Source: Zygnema cylindricum (Eukaryota > Streptophyta > Zygnematophyceae > Zygnematales > Zygnemataceae). From it: a DNA stretch of 64,000 nucleotides. Positions within the stretch are counted from its first letter, which is position 1, and every line of letters starts with the position of its first letter. The notes under the pieces are model-generated. The model was not told the origin of the DNA. It worked only from the letters and a program-made list of their open reading frames with translations, and searched no databases. Below are positions 24,646 through 35,902 of the stretch, piece after piece. A program made the translations under genes and the position numbers. The DNA is taken from positions 62,001 to 126,000 of the forward strand of contig JBBHKE010000423.1 of the NCBI GenBank assembly GCA_037447655.1, written 5' to 3'.

Positions 24646-25139
24646 ACACCGTGAATCTCTATTAGCGTAATAAAATAGATAGCGTGATAAAACAATTAGC
24701 GTACTTTACGGTAAATTGGGTTTTTTAGGGTAGTTAATGATACGAATTTATCATTAACTCTAATTTGTAAACTGTTTTGTAAAAATTTTCGGCACATAAT
24801 ATGTCCACACTAAAACATATAGATGTACGAAATTGTTCAAATCGTACGCCGTCACGTTTTTTTGACATCCGGGTATGCCGGAAAATATTTACGCAATTAT
24901 ATATTATTATATTTTTTGTACTTTTATATTTAAAAAGGTACAAAATAGTACGGATATGATAGTCAATACACCACACTATTTAAAAAGGCACTAAATTACA
25001 ATTATCGACCGTATTGAGCGGGGTACCTCAAATAACGTTCAAAAACATTTAGCGTACTTTATTCTATTTGAGAATTTGCCGAAAAAAAAGAGTTACCCCA
25101 ATTAGCGTCATATACGCTACTAGCGATTCGCAGTGTAGT
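24646..25139. mobile_element. TIR element M3 (TACACCG family)
   Basis: The left end TACACCGTGAATC followed by ATTAGCG and the right end complement CTACACTGCGAATCGCTA form imperfect TIRs. Several TTAGCGTA strings are repeated below each end. It is about 490 bp and non-coding, in the same family as M1, M2 and M4. It lies in the intron implied by the two candidate exons. Confidence 0.55.
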
Positions 25140-25248
25140 GATTTTTGTTTTTGAACTTTTCATGATTTTATATTAAGTTTTACTTGAGTTATAAATAATT
25201 ATAATACAAATTTGTATTATTTTTTTGTGTCTGTTTATATTTTTTCAG

Positions 25249-25315
25249 CAGCAGGCAAATGTAGATGAAAATTTGGACAGAGCAAAACACATGGAAAACA
25301 AAATGGCAACCAAAG
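25249..25315 (+). CDS. Candidate second exon, unknown product
   Basis: A T-rich tract ending TTTTTTCAG precedes CAGCAGGCAAATGTAGATG, and the segment ends AAAG/GTCAGC. In the phase set by the upstream exon it reads QQANVDENLDRAKHMENKM and then ATK, polar and likely helical. It ends one base into a codon. No family is recognised. Confidence 0.25.
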
Positions 25316-25389
25316 GTCAGCTGGGAATTTATGTTTCTCAATGTTTTATACAGTTTTTAGACATTGTATTCAACAGTTGTAACTGAAAA

Positions 25390-25915
25390 CTTAAGTTGAG
25401 TTGTACAATTTTTAGTTGTAATTGTACAATTTTTAAACATCACTTGAAAATTTATGTTTTCAAAAAGTTTTAAAAGTTTATATTTTCAATACGGTTTTTG
25501 GTTAAAATTCAAATTGTAGTTGAAGTTGTAAAATTTTAGATGTAGTTGTACGGTTTTTAGTTGAAGTTTTACAGTTTTCAGTCAAAGTTCTACGGTGTTT
25601 GGTCAAAGTTGTACATTTTTTTGCCGAAATTGCACATTTTTAGTCTAAGTTGTACAAATTTTAGTCAAAGTTAACCATTTTTTTGTCGAAGTTGTGCAGT
25701 TTTTAGTCCAAGTTAAACAATTTTTAGTCGAAGTTGTACAGTTTTTAGTCCAAGTTAAACAGTTTTTAGTCCAAGTTGTACAATTTTTAGTCCAAGTTTA
25801 ACTTTTAGTCGAAGTTGTACAATTTTTTGTCAAAGTTGTACAGTTTTTTGTTGAAGTTGTACAATTTTTAGTCGAAGTTGTAGAATTTTTTGTCGAAGTT
25901 TTACAATTTTTTTGT
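25390..25915 (-). repeat. 21-bp minisatellite, first block
   Basis: Units resemble TTTTTAGTCGAAGTTGTACAA, 21 bp, about two dozen units with indels. On the minus strand the best-preserved end (25915-25830) stays open and reads as Leu/Val/Ile-Gln-Leu seven-residue repeats. A second block lies at 26480-26940. Confidence 0.75.
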
Positions 25916-26319
25916 AAAGACTTTGAGCGATTATAACTCTATTGTCTTTTTCTATGTTTTGAAAATCTATTGTAAGCTCACTATCACCGTTTTTGAGAGG
26001 GTTAAAATTTGGACCTACACTTGAACATACATCTCCTATCTTGCCTTGATTGTCCTTTGTTCTTTCCTTTGTGTCCCCTCCCCTTGCTCTTTCCTTAGTG
26101 TCTCTACTAACATTAATTTTTTTTTTGTGGTTCAAGATATGACTTGGGTTTACAATGACATTATCATCACATGCAATGATCCCTTTCCTTCCAGCCGCGA
26201 CAAGGCTGACGTCTCCTTTGTCGATGTGAGTGCCGTGAAGCCGCTGGGTGGCCTCGACGTGGTAAGATTCCTCTCCTAACTTTTTAAGTAAAATATCTGT
26301 CTCCCTGCTGGCTGGTTTT

Positions 26320-26475
26320 TCTGCAAGCTCGATTGTGTTTAAATTTTCTTCCATGCATTGCTTAGCAAGCTCGATTGTGTTTAAATTTTCTTCCATGCAT
26401 TGCTTGAGGCTGCTATTTCATTCCTCACAAAATGGTATCTCATTGAAATGTGCTTAGACTTAGGGTGAATGTGCT
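26320..26475 (-). pseudogene. Small copia RNase H C-terminal remnant
   Basis: On the minus strand, 26475 to about 26404 reads SKHISMRYHFVRNEIAASSN, the conserved segment after the copia RNase H active site (usual form KHIDIRYHFVRD). A stop follows. The next about 42 bases are tandemly duplicated (TTTCTTCCATGCATTGCTT twice). Its wording differs from the other copia lineages here, so it is a separate old fragment. Confidence 0.6.
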
Positions 26476-26479
26476 TAGA

Positions 26480-26940
26480 CTAAAAAACCCCAGTTTTACA
26501 GTTTTTAGTCCAAGTTGTACAGTTTTAGGTCCAAGTTATACAGTTTTAAGTCCAAGTTGTACAGTTTTAAGTCCAAGTTGTACAGGTTTATGTCAAAATT
26601 GTACAATTTTTACATTTGTTAGTCCAAGCTTCAGCAGTTTTCATGTTGTACAACTTTTAGTGCAGTTGTACAGTTTTAGTCCAAGTTGTATAGTTTAGTG
26701 CAAGTTGTACAACTTTTAGTGCAAGTTGTACAACTTTTAGTGCAAGTTGTACAGTTTTTAGTCCAAGTTGTACAGTTTTTAGTTCTAGTTATACAGTTTT
26801 AGTCCAAGTTGTACAGTTTTAGTCCAAGTTTTAAAGTTTTTGTTCCAAGTTGTACAGTTTTTATTCTAGGTTGTTTAGTTTTTATTCCAAATTGCACAAT
26901 TTTTATTCCAAGTTGTTTAATTTTTATTCAAGGTTTTAGA
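26480..26940 (-). repeat. 21-bp minisatellite, second block
   Basis: Further units of the GTACAGTTTTTAGTCCAAGTT repeat, some shortened. It ends where the LTR of element G begins. Confidence 0.75.
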
Positions 26941-27084
26941 GTTTGTTGAAAAGAGACAATTAATAGTTTATTTCTCTATTTTAGTTAAAATCTAAAGAGA
27001 GAGAGAGAGGATAAAAAACACGCCATTCCTGTCGCCTTAATCAGAAGATGGCAGAGTGAAGAAAAGAGCATTTTCCCAAAATGG

Positions 27085-27159
27085 CGTCATAGACAAGATT
27101 TGAGCATGCGACCTACAGACTCAATATAGTTGTACGCCTTAACCATTAAGGCGTTGACG
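27085..27159 (-). other. Antisense tRNA-like block in the G LTR
   Basis: Read on the minus strand, 75 nt fold like a tRNA: acceptor CGTCA/TGACG (5 bp), a D-arm with a 6-bp stem (CGCCTT/AAGGCG around AATGGTT), a possible 3-bp anticodon stem CAA/TTG and a T-loop-like GCTCAAATC. It sits at the position of the corresponding block in E. It is degenerate, so a functional tRNA is unlikely. Confidence 0.4.
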
Positions 27160-27689
27160 AAACGATAAATTCATGATGTTTGATGAGCAGTTAAATTTTT
27201 AACACGTCGGCTAATTCATACCAATTTGATGAAGAGGCGCATGTGAAACAATTCATGCACAGACGCGAATCCGAACTGTGTAAATTTAATTGATCGGACG
27301 ACCGTGGTTGCAGCCACCACCCGGAATGAGCGTTTTGGCGTCCTTTGGAAATAGCGTCACGCGCTGTCAGGTGGTGCCACATTATTGGATATCGGGGAAG
27401 ATGGCAAGAGGAACCATAACTCTTGATTTGACAAGCGTCACCTTGAAGACCATGTGGTACAATAGCCGTACAATAAGTACATCGGCCACTGTATTTTTTT
27501 GTACTATATATTGTTCCTATTGGACTAGGGTTTAGTAGTTGGTAAACGTGAGTAGGTAAACGTGAGTAGACAGACTAGGACTGTGAAATTTAGGCACCTC
27601 TGTGTAAGAGAGCATATAACTGTAAATGTCATCTTTGACCAGTTATAAGTTACTGCTCGAGGAGAAAATTCAGTGATTCTTTTTGCGTT

Positions 27690-27738
27690 CGGCTCAGGGG
27701 AGTCGAGTGGTCAAAATATTTGTGTGCCTGGGTGGCAC
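27690..27738 (+). promoter_or_regulatory. Leader hairpins of G
   Basis: Two hairpins precede gag: CGGCTC-AGGG-GAGTCG (27690-27705) and GTGCC-TGGGT-GGCAC (27724-27738). They correspond to leader hairpins in E, B and A, with changed but still pairing bases. Confidence 0.55.
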
Positions 27739-27891
27739 TTATTTAGTGGGGAAGTGAAAGGAGCAAATATTATTCTAGAGGCTTTACATAGGCTGCCCAT
27801 TCTGTGGGTGAATGGAGACCACAAATTGTAGGTTATGATCCCACCCTCAAGGGTGCCCATATTTAATGGTTGAGACTTTTTTTATTGGGAA

Positions 27892-28870
27892 ATGATGATG
27901 GAGGGGAAACTTTTTGAGAAACATCTATGGGGCATAGTGTCTAGACAAATCCATTGCCCACCTCCACTTGGGTTTGGAGGAACACGCTTCTGTGGCATCT
28001 CCACCACCTCAGCAGCCAGAACAGCTGCCACCATCACCAATGACGATGACGAGGAAGGGGAGGAGATTGTCATGGAAGGAGAAAAGGGAGGAGTTGCACC
28101 TCGAGTGACACCCTTGCCAAAGACGATACCAGTAAGAGCACCACCAGCAATGGTGACAGTGGGTCAGACTGAGCGGTCAAAATATGAAAAATGTAACGAT
28201 AAAGACAAGGTTGCTGAACTCTTAATTATCAAAAGTGTATAGAAGGGTAGTGTTATTCCCCCATGCATGTAAGATCTATATCACAGATTTAGATATCACT
28301 AGTTAACAAATATAAGAGTGGATCTTTGCAGCACCAACAGTTAGCAAAAAATAAGATTGTAGCCTATACTTTTAAGGGAAGAAGCATCAACAATTGTTGC
28401 AATGATCTCAAAGCATTATTTGGAGAGATAAAGAGTACATGTAACTCATAGTCTAAGAGACAAAGAGTAAACACCTTGATGATGAAGTTACTTGAAGAGT
28501 ATGAGAATATCATTCACCGGTTGCAGGATATATGAGATAGTAATTGGAACTGGGATGATACAATGGGAATGAATTTAGTAACAGAAAGCACCATAAAACT
28601 TAGGAGAGGGAGTCTAAGTGTTGAAGCATTGGCTGCAGGATCTGATTGGCTGAAGCGTGATGAGGAGAAAGGGAAAGATCCCTATGGAAACTTTAGTGGA
28701 GGAGGAGAAGGAGGTGGCAAATTTGATCGACTAGGAGAGGAACTCCTCGTGGAGGACTATGTTATTTTTGCAAGAAACCAAGACACTATATGGCAGATTG
28801 TGTCAAACTTGCAGATCTCTGATTGAAAGATGGACAAGGAACCTTAAGGGATGGAGGAAAGAAAAATGCC
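27892..28870 (+). pseudogene. Degenerate gag of G
   Basis: Copia Gag in two frames. The first part is 27892-28242, with KLFEKHLWGIVSRQI corresponding to the E Gag segment. The second is about 28290-28826, with QQLAKNKIVAYTFKG and MMKLLEEYENIIHRLQD. A zinc knuckle CYFCKKPRHYMADC follows in a shifted frame near 28758-28800. The LTR-internal ATG at 27812 is followed by a one-base loss, giving a stop at the primer site. It is not functional. Confidence 0.75.
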
Positions 28871-29450
28871 TTCTTTCACCTCGGCTCAGTTCACTACGAC
28901 CCCTTGGTTTCGGCTTGGCCTCCGTCGCCCACCTTTGCATGACTCTCTTGTCTGCTCATGTGACCACGTTCTTGAGCCCGACGGCGTCCATTTGCTTTCT
29001 TGCTCCCACAAAGGTGAGTGGATTCAAGCACACGACATGATTCGAGACACCATTGTACTATCGCTTCTGAAGGGGGGTTTTCTATTTGTCGAGGGGTTTT
29101 CACATTATTCCTTCGCGTCGTTGTGACATTGTATTACTCGATTGTGAGCGTCATACATTTGGTGACGTTGTTTTGGCGAACCTTATCTCGGATAAAATCG
29201 TTAGCCAAGCAACTCGTCATGTGGGTGTGGCCGCTCGTGACGCGGCTCAGAGGGAGGAGTGTGTTTATACCCATCGCGAGGCTATGGATGGCTCCATTCT
29301 GATGGCGGTCGAGATATTTGGTTGTTTCAGTGTGGCTTTGGACAAGTTCCTCCGTGTTTGTGGTTGGCGCTTGTTCGCGCGACGGGGACTTGGGAGCCAT
29401 TATGTTTCAATACTTACTTTTTTTTTATCGTCAACGTTTATCTGTGGCCC
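28870..29450 (+). pseudogene. LINE-type element fragment: Cys/His motif and endonuclease-like domain
   Basis: Two overlapping plus-strand frames (28851-29126, then 29086 onward) form one broken protein. First comes a Cys/His cluster, CSCDHVLEPDGVHLLSCSHKG, then HDMIRDTI. Next is a block with the Asp-containing RRCDIVLLDC and later LMAVEIFGCFSVALDKFL and FARRG. This order resembles the C-terminus of non-LTR retrotransposon proteins that end in a Cys/His motif and a restriction-like endonuclease. RT itself is absent, as expected from 5' truncation. The domain assignment is by pattern memory only. It directly abuts the broken gag of G. Confidence 0.5.
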
Positions 29451-29880
29451 TACAACAAGTGGCCTTACAACGAGTGCAGTCTTCTATCCTCCTTGGACCG
29501 TTTATTGCAATTATGGATCTTTGACATGTCCCGAAACTCCCTCCTCGTGCTCTTTTGAGTTTCTGGGACTTATGTGGTTGCTTTTCGTAGATTTTTAGTT
29601 ATCTTGGTGTTTTGTTGATAGATGTTGGATTTTTTCTTTGATGTTTTGTTTGTTGTTTTTAGTTTCTTTGGGTGTTTTTGGTTTACTTGCCATCTTTTCA
29701 TATTTTGGTTGCATTTGCTTTGTTTATCATTTTTGTTTTCCCCCCACATGTAGTTTTTTAGTTTTTGCAATGCTATTTCCTTTTGTTCCTATGGACTCAG
29801 ATGGTTTACAACAACTCTTTTTAAGAAAGTCGGCAAATTTTTTATATATTTTTTTGTTATTAGTAATGTGGAATTAGTGT
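29450..29880. other. T-rich tail downstream of the LINE fragment
   Basis: T-rich sequence, possibly the 3' untranslated part of the LINE fragment. No clear poly-A tail or target duplication was found. Confidence 0.35.
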
Positions 29881-31743
29881 TAGTATAGTTGTTAGCAATG
29901 TATAATTAACAGTTTAGAGTAATGTATAAATAGTATTAGTATAGTTATTTGTATGTATCATTACTAACACAGTTATTAGTTTGCAGACTGTATCATTAGT
30001 AATAACACAATTATTAGTCCGTAAAATTAGTAATAGTACAGTTATTAGTCTGTACAATTCGTATCAATACAGTTTTTAGTATGTATAATTAGTGCCAGCA
30101 CAGTTATTAGTCTGTACAATTAATATCAGTACATGCCGTTTTTTGTGTAATTAGTATTAGCACATTATTAGTTCATGCAATTATTAATAATACATTTTGT
30201 ATAATTAATAATTTTATAGTTATTAGTATGTATTATTAGTGTTAACACAGTTATCAGTCTGTATAATCATTATTAACAGAGTTATTAGTCTGTATAATTA
30301 AGATTAACACAATTATCAGTATCTATAATTAGTGTTGGTACAGTTATTTTTACTATTGAACTAGTATTATCCAAGTTATATGCCAGTATAATTAGGATTA
30401 ACTCAGTTTTAGGTCTGCATAATTAATATTAGTACAGTTTTTAGTATGTATAATTAGTGTTAGTATAATTATTAATATGTATAACCAGTATTAGCACAGT
30501 AATTGGTTTGTGTAATTAGTATTAGTACAGTTATTAGCTTGTATAATTAGTCTTAGCACAGTTTTAGTCTGTAAAATTAGTGTTAGTACAGTTATTAGTT
30601 TATTTAATTAATGTTAGTGCAGTCTAATTAGTATTAGGACAGTATTTAGTATTTAGTAATGTATAATTAGTATTAGGACAACTATTATATAATCAGTTTT
30701 TGTACAGTCATTCGTTTGTGTAATTAGTATTAACTTAGTTTTAGATCTGTATAATTAGTATTAGTACAGTTTTTAGTATATATAATTGGTGTGTTAGTAC
30801 AATAATTAAGTATGTATAATCAGTATTAGTACAGTAATTTATATGTGTAATCGATATTAGCATAGTTATTTGTATGTATAACTATTACTGGTACGCTTAA
30901 TAGAAATTAAATTAGTATTAGTACACCAATTAGTGTGTATAATTAGGGGTAGTATTGTTTATTCATATAAATAATTAGTATTAGTACACTTACTAGTCTT
31001 TATAATTAAGGCTAGTACAGTTATTCTTCTGTATAATTAGTGTTGTTACAGTTATTACATAATTGGAATTAGTACTCATAGAAAATATACATTGTTGATA
31101 ACTGTCCAATAACTAATTATACATTACTAATTATACATTACTAATATGTGTACTAACATCAACTATACAAAAAAATAGCGTATAGATGCTAATCACACCG
31201 ACTAATAAGTGTACCAATACTGACAATACAGAATCATAATTGTACTCATATTGATTATACAGAGTAATAACTGTTTTAATACTGATTGTACTTACTAATA
31301 ACTGTACTATTACAAATTATGCTTACTAATAATTGCACTAATCGTAATAATAATCCAATTTTACAGACGATAACGGGTAGTAGTACTAAATATACAGATT
31401 AAGCACTGTACTAATACTAAATATATAGAGTAACAATTGTTCTAATAACAATTATACAGACTAATAACTGTACTAATACTAATTATACAGACTAATAACT
31501 GTACTAATACTAATTATACAGACTAATAACTGTACTAATACTAAATATTCATGCATATTATTTGTGTGTAATCAGTATTAGTCCAACTATTAGTATGTAT
31601 AATCTGTATGAGTACAGTTATGAGTTTGTATAATTAGTTTTGGTACAATTATTATTCTGTAACATTAGTGTTAGTACAATTATAAGTTTGTATAATAACT
31701 ACAAGTAGAGTTTTTAGTATATATAATTAGTGTTTTACATCTA
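29880..31743. repeat. ATTAGT minisatellite array with strand switches
   Basis: Degenerate units of about 30 bp, of the type GTATAATTAGTATTAGTACA followed by GTTATTAGTCT. The orientation is forward to about 31080, inverted (ACTAATAACTGTACTAATAC) at 31085-31560, then forward again. The array is interrupted by element C and resumes at 50869. No gene lies within it. Confidence 0.85.
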
Positions 31744-31748
31744 GTAAT

Positions 31749-32670
31749 TGTTGTTCTACGACCACCGGTGTAGGTGGAGGAGCAACAGTAGTAGTAGAAG
31801 TAGACATGCTACACTCTCAAAAGCTATCAGGAATTCTATCAAACATCAGTCTTCAAGTGCTCACCAAATCTTATACAAGCATCCAAACCTCAAAAAACTC
31901 TATCAGAATATAGAGTAGCACAAACACTCTCAACTCCCAAAGTTTTAGCTCAATTGACCCGATAACACTCAAGATATAATACTCAGAAGTTTCCCAAAAA
32001 CTCTTTGCAGTTTACTACTTGGAAGTCTGGATACAAAAAGCATTCTAAGTCCTAACCATTATACTCTTAGTGAGTATCTACTTTTAGTTGTCATATAACA
32101 TAATGCTGTACCGCCGATACAGGTGTTCCTAAGAGATATGTCCAAAACAAAAAACTACCACTGAGATCTAATTACTTCTAATCACGCTAAAACTAATTTA
32201 CCACTGTACAATCACATTACTGAGAATTTGTACTAAGTGATTGTACAAATACTCGCCGCCGGCTAGTTACATTTGTCCGGATATGTGCACTCAGTTGATG
32301 TAAAGACATCAGTCAGTAAGTCATATGTGAATCTCGTCCGTTGACTCGATTTTGTTCAACCGTAGCAGCGCAGTCCAATTCTATATCATATTCGAATATC
32401 CGCAGCTTCGCCGCAGCTGCGTTGTCCCATACCAAAAATAGCCGCAACTGCGTTTGTCTTGTTGCGTAGCAACTACGTTGTTCCGTATGGACCATATAAA
32501 AAATAACCGAAGCTGCGCTTGTTCCATTTGCGTCGTAGCTGCGCTGTTAAAATACTGGTGTCGGTACCATTAAAACTTTTATTGTGCTTCAAGTGACGAC
32601 GCGTGTCCCTATAGATCTATTTTCTCGCCGCCCTATAAATTTGCTGAGACTTATGCTTTAAAAACCAATA
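31749..32670 (-). repeat. 3' LTR of C
   Basis: 922 bp, over 90% identical to the right LTR by eye. On the plus strand it starts TGTTGTTCTACG and ends AAAAACCAATA, so in element orientation it begins TATTGG rather than the usual TG; both LTRs agree. It holds an intact copy of the Gag start ATGTCTAC. A cluster of about six GCAGCTGCG-like motifs occupies 32360-32550. Confidence 0.88.
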
Positions 32671-32687
32671 CTCCCCTAAAGCTTTAG
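32671..32687 (-). other. Polypurine tract of C
   Basis: CTAAAGCTTTAGGGGAG, read on the minus strand, directly precedes the 3' LTR and is the expected plus-strand primer. Confidence 0.65.
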
Positions 32688-32704
32688 ACTCACTGTATAA
32701 GCAC

Positions 32705-32825
32705 AGCTGCGATGTCGTACTTAGTGCATCATGGCAGCATAGCAGCGCAGCCATAGCAACGCAACATGGTAACATAGCAGCGCAGCTATAGCTGCGCAAC
32801 ATGGCAACATAGCAGTGTAGCAAAC
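32705..32825. repeat. Short CATAGCAGCGCAGC repeats
   Basis: Four imperfect units of CATAGCAGCGCAGC/CATGGCAACA lie between RNase H and the PPT of C. They resemble the motif cluster inside the LTR. Confidence 0.6.
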
Positions 32826-32901
32826 CAACTAATCACCTGGGTCCACAACATCCTTATTTTGGGCTATCCCAGCATGGCAGTATCGCAGTGGAGTTAATTA
32901 C

Positions 32902-34833
32902 CTATTCACCCAATCCTATTGCGTTCCTACAATAGTTCAGCTTGGGAGCAGGAAGAGCTTTAGTAAGCATATCAGCAACCATTCTTCCATCCGGCAGATA
33001 ACATAATTTGATCACCCTAGAGAACACTTTTTCTCTTACAAAGTGTAATCGTACATCTATGTGCTTACTCTTGAAGTGGTGACTTGGGTTAGAGGAAATG
33101 GCAATGGCAGCCTGGTTATCACACCAGATCACCTGTGGCCCAACCTGCATGTAGCCTAGTTCTTGCAACATGGATTTTACCTATAAGAGTTCTTTGAGGG
33201 ACGAGCTTGCTGCCATATTTTTTGATTCCATTGTCGGCTATGCTGTAACCTTTTGAAGTTTGCTGCTCCAGCAGCACGTTCCGTTCCCAATCTGCAAAAC
33301 GAATCCCGTGGTGGATTTTCGGCTTGGCAGGTCGCCATAGCTTGCATCACTCCACGTTTGGAGCTTCACTTCTCCTCCGCCTAGTGTGAGTTTGAGGTCT
33401 TTTGTCCCTGCAAAATATCTTAAGACTCTCTTTGCTGCATCAAAATCAGATTTTTTTGGATTCACTAGACTCCTGCTCAGTACCGCGACTGCTGCAGCAA
33501 TGTCAGGACGGGTACATTTCATGAAATATATTAAGCTTCCCACTATCTCTCTGTACGGTATTTGTGTCATAGAATCATTCTCCCCTGACTCTGAATACTC
33601 GCTAACAATGACACCTGGTTTTGTCTCTTCTCCCTCTAACTTTTGCCGATGTTCCACTGGAGTTAGACATCCTTTTGCCCCTCGCATTCCATACTCATCT
33701 AACATGTTTCCAATAGCCTTTTTTTGAGTCAATTTTATTACTTTCTTATTTCTGTCCCTTTCTACCAAAATACCCAAAATGTGTTTTGCCTCACCGAGAT
33801 CTTTCATCTCGAATTGTGAGTTTAAAGCAGTTTTGATTTTTTTGATTTCAGCCATTGATTTGTTGATTAATAGTAAATCATCTACATACACTGCTATATA
33901 CACTATCTCATTTTCACCTTTTAGAACGTAGACAGAGTGATCATAACTTATCTTTTGAAATCTTAGGCTAGTTAGGAATTCATCAAGCTTCAGATTCCAC
34001 TGTCTAGGGGCCTGTTTTAGGCGTAACAAAGATTTTAGCAACTTGCATACTAAGTGATCTTTTCCTGGTTCTGCATACTTTTCAGGCTGCTGCATGTAAA
34101 TGGTTTCCTCTAGTTCTCCATGCAAAAATACTGTTTTTACATCCATCTAATGTTTTTCCATATCCACTACAGCAGCTAAGGACAACAAAATCTTAACTGT
34201 CGGAAATATTACAACCGGAGAGAATATTTTTTCAAAATCGATTTCTTCGTTTTGATTATAACCCTTTGCCACAAGTCTGGCCTTATATCGTTCAATGGTG
34301 TTATCGGGATTTAACTTCACCTTGAATACCCATTTGTTGCCGATCGCCTTTCGTTCTTGAGGAAGTTCCAGAAGCTCCCATGTTTGGGCCTCCATGATCG
34401 ACTTCATTTCGTCGTTTGCAGCCTCGATCCAGTGATTTTTCTCTAGTGATGAGAAGGCCTATTGGATGGTTAAGGGCTCCCATGAGGCTGCCGAGTAGCC
34501 AAAGTGAGAGCTTGCTAAAAGACGGCTGCTGGATCTTCTTCCCCTCGGAAATTATAAGACTGAGATCGTCGGATGTCGTGCATTGCTCTAATTGCGGTGG
34601 TTGCACTGATTGCGATCCGTGTGTATTGACTGTTGTTGGTCTGGTTGGAACTGATCTTGTTGAGGAAGTTGGAGAGAGTCTGACTCCGGAGTCACCACCG
34701 GAGACTGTTGCACCTGCGGGACAATTTCTTGCATGCAATCTAAAATGACATACTCCTGTACTTTTTGCTGCTTTTGCTGCTCTGTCATTTGAAATAAATC
34801 TATCGAGTCTAGTTCATCTTTGACAATGATGTT
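32902..34833 (-). pseudogene. RT and RNase H of C (left piece)
   Basis: Read on the minus strand: end of the integrase/linker region (HN...VKDELDSIDLF near 34833), RT N-terminus ([14 protein letters not shown]), an in-frame TAG at 34147 where relatives have CAG (HQMD), then RT with YVDDLLLINK and RNase H with TWSDASYGDL. Two more in-frame stops occur, one at 33238 (TAG) just before the TMEAEY-equivalent and one near 33172 (TAG where relatives have Trp). RNase H then ends with WCDNQAAIA. Apart from these TAG codons the RT-RNase H frame is largely intact. Confidence 0.88.
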
Positions 34834-34838
34834 CCTTG

Positions 34839-35885
34839 TGCAATTTTGTGTCCTCCATTGGACCACAGAATACATGAAGCCTCTAGATAGTATTTAACTA
34901 ACCCACTTTAAGCCACAACCACTGCTGCCCAAGAAGGCAAACTGACAATTTGACTGCACCCATGTGTAGCTTGGACTCCCCTGAGTCCGTAGAAAAAAGA
35001 ATCACCGAAAACGGCCAACCAGGCGATAAGTTATAGGGTGGCAAAGACGCCAATTTATACAAACTCTCTGAGAGAGAGGACTATCTACCTAAATTTTCCT
35101 AAGTCCTAGTTTTTCCTAATTCCCTCTCACAGCTCCTATCTGCTGCCTGTACGAACCAATCACAAAACTGTATAGTACTAGAAAGTACTACTGCCGATGT
35201 ACTTTCTGTACGGCCTCTGTACGACAAGGCCATTAGTGGACGCGTGTATACTTTCCACTCATCCGTACGTTCCTCGGAATTCCCGCGACCGAATGATGTC
35301 TCCCCACGTGGCGCCAGGTGATGCCACGTCACTAAATGCCAAAGTGACCACTCCGGGATTTCGGCGATGGTGTGCGCCGTTGGATTATATGCGAAACGTA
35401 ATCTTGGCCGGAATAAATACTTGCGCGATATTTGTTCCGATGTAGAAATAAAATGCGTGGTATCCGTTTTGAATTAGCGTCGTACGACGTACTTTATAAA
35501 ACTGTATATATGTACGCCGTAAACAGTTTTAGTTAAATGAACTTTATCCTTTCGAACTAAATATATATCTATCACATACCATAGCACTTAGCATTGGTCC
35601 TAGTCTATTAGGATAAAGCTGACCGCTACCGGTCGATGTGACGAACCGCAGGTACCGGGATCAAATCTCTGGTCCGTCAAGTATATTTTTAGTAACCTAC
35701 TAAAAATAGCTGTCTGTTGAACTAAGGCAGCCATGGATCAACTTCTCTCTCTTTCCTTCAGTGACTACAGCAAGTATGGGGGCTAGAGAGCGGAGGTGGA
35801 GGCAGGCTGTCCGTCCTTTTCTTTTTCTTTTTATAAAAACATATTTAAACCTAGAAAATACTCTAGAAATCTATAAATTTCAACA
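34839..35885 (-). repeat. 3' LTR of A
   Basis: 1047 bp, TG...CA in element orientation (begins TGTTGAAATTTATAG, ends AAATTGCA). A copy of the gag ATG lies 20 bases from its inner end (34856-34858). G-box CCCCACGTGGCG is at about 35293-35304. A TATA-like TTTGTATAAATTGG, read on the minus strand, lies near 35050-35063, after an AGAGAG/CTCTCT hairpin. Confidence 0.93.
35594..35680 (+). other. Antisense tRNA-like block in the A 3' LTR
   Basis: An 87-nt stretch, antisense to the element, with an A-box-like TAGTCTATTAGGATAA and a T-arm-like CCGGG-ATCAAAT-CTCTGG, flanked by partly pairing ends TTGG.../...TCAA. The length would suit a long-variable-arm (Leu/Ser-type) tRNA. A second copy is in the other LTR. 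Confidence 0.35.
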
Positions 35886-35902
35886 CTCCCCTTATTTTCT
35901 AG
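35886..35902 (-). other. Polypurine tract of A overlapping the pol stop
   Basis: CTAGAAAATAAGGGGAG, read on the minus strand, abuts the 3' LTR. The pol stop codon TAG (35901-35899) is within its first four bases, so coding runs to the very edge of the PPT. The same 17-mer is in B, E and H; F has one change. Confidence 0.85.

Larger units (their letters stand above)
26944..28870 (+). mobile_element. Copia element G, 5' half only
   Basis: An E-related copia element. The LTR is 26944-27830, starting TGTTGAAAAGAG and ending ATTGTA (normally CA). A primer site GGTTATGATCCCACC at 27831-27845 matches the family site GGTTATGGGCCCACC at 13 of 15 bases. Gag follows and stops at the zinc knuckle near 28790, just before protease. 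Copia similarity ends at about 28868, where LINE-type sequence begins. No second LTR is seen. Confidence 0.8.

Noticed and set aside
29134-29558. Other open frames overlapping the LINE fragment
   Set aside because: Shadow frames of the endonuclease-like sequence; only the frames with the Cys/His motif and AVEIFG block make sense.
35594-35680. Functional tRNA gene in the A LTR
   Set aside because: Anticodon arm cannot be defined and stems are weak; recorded only as a tRNA-like block.
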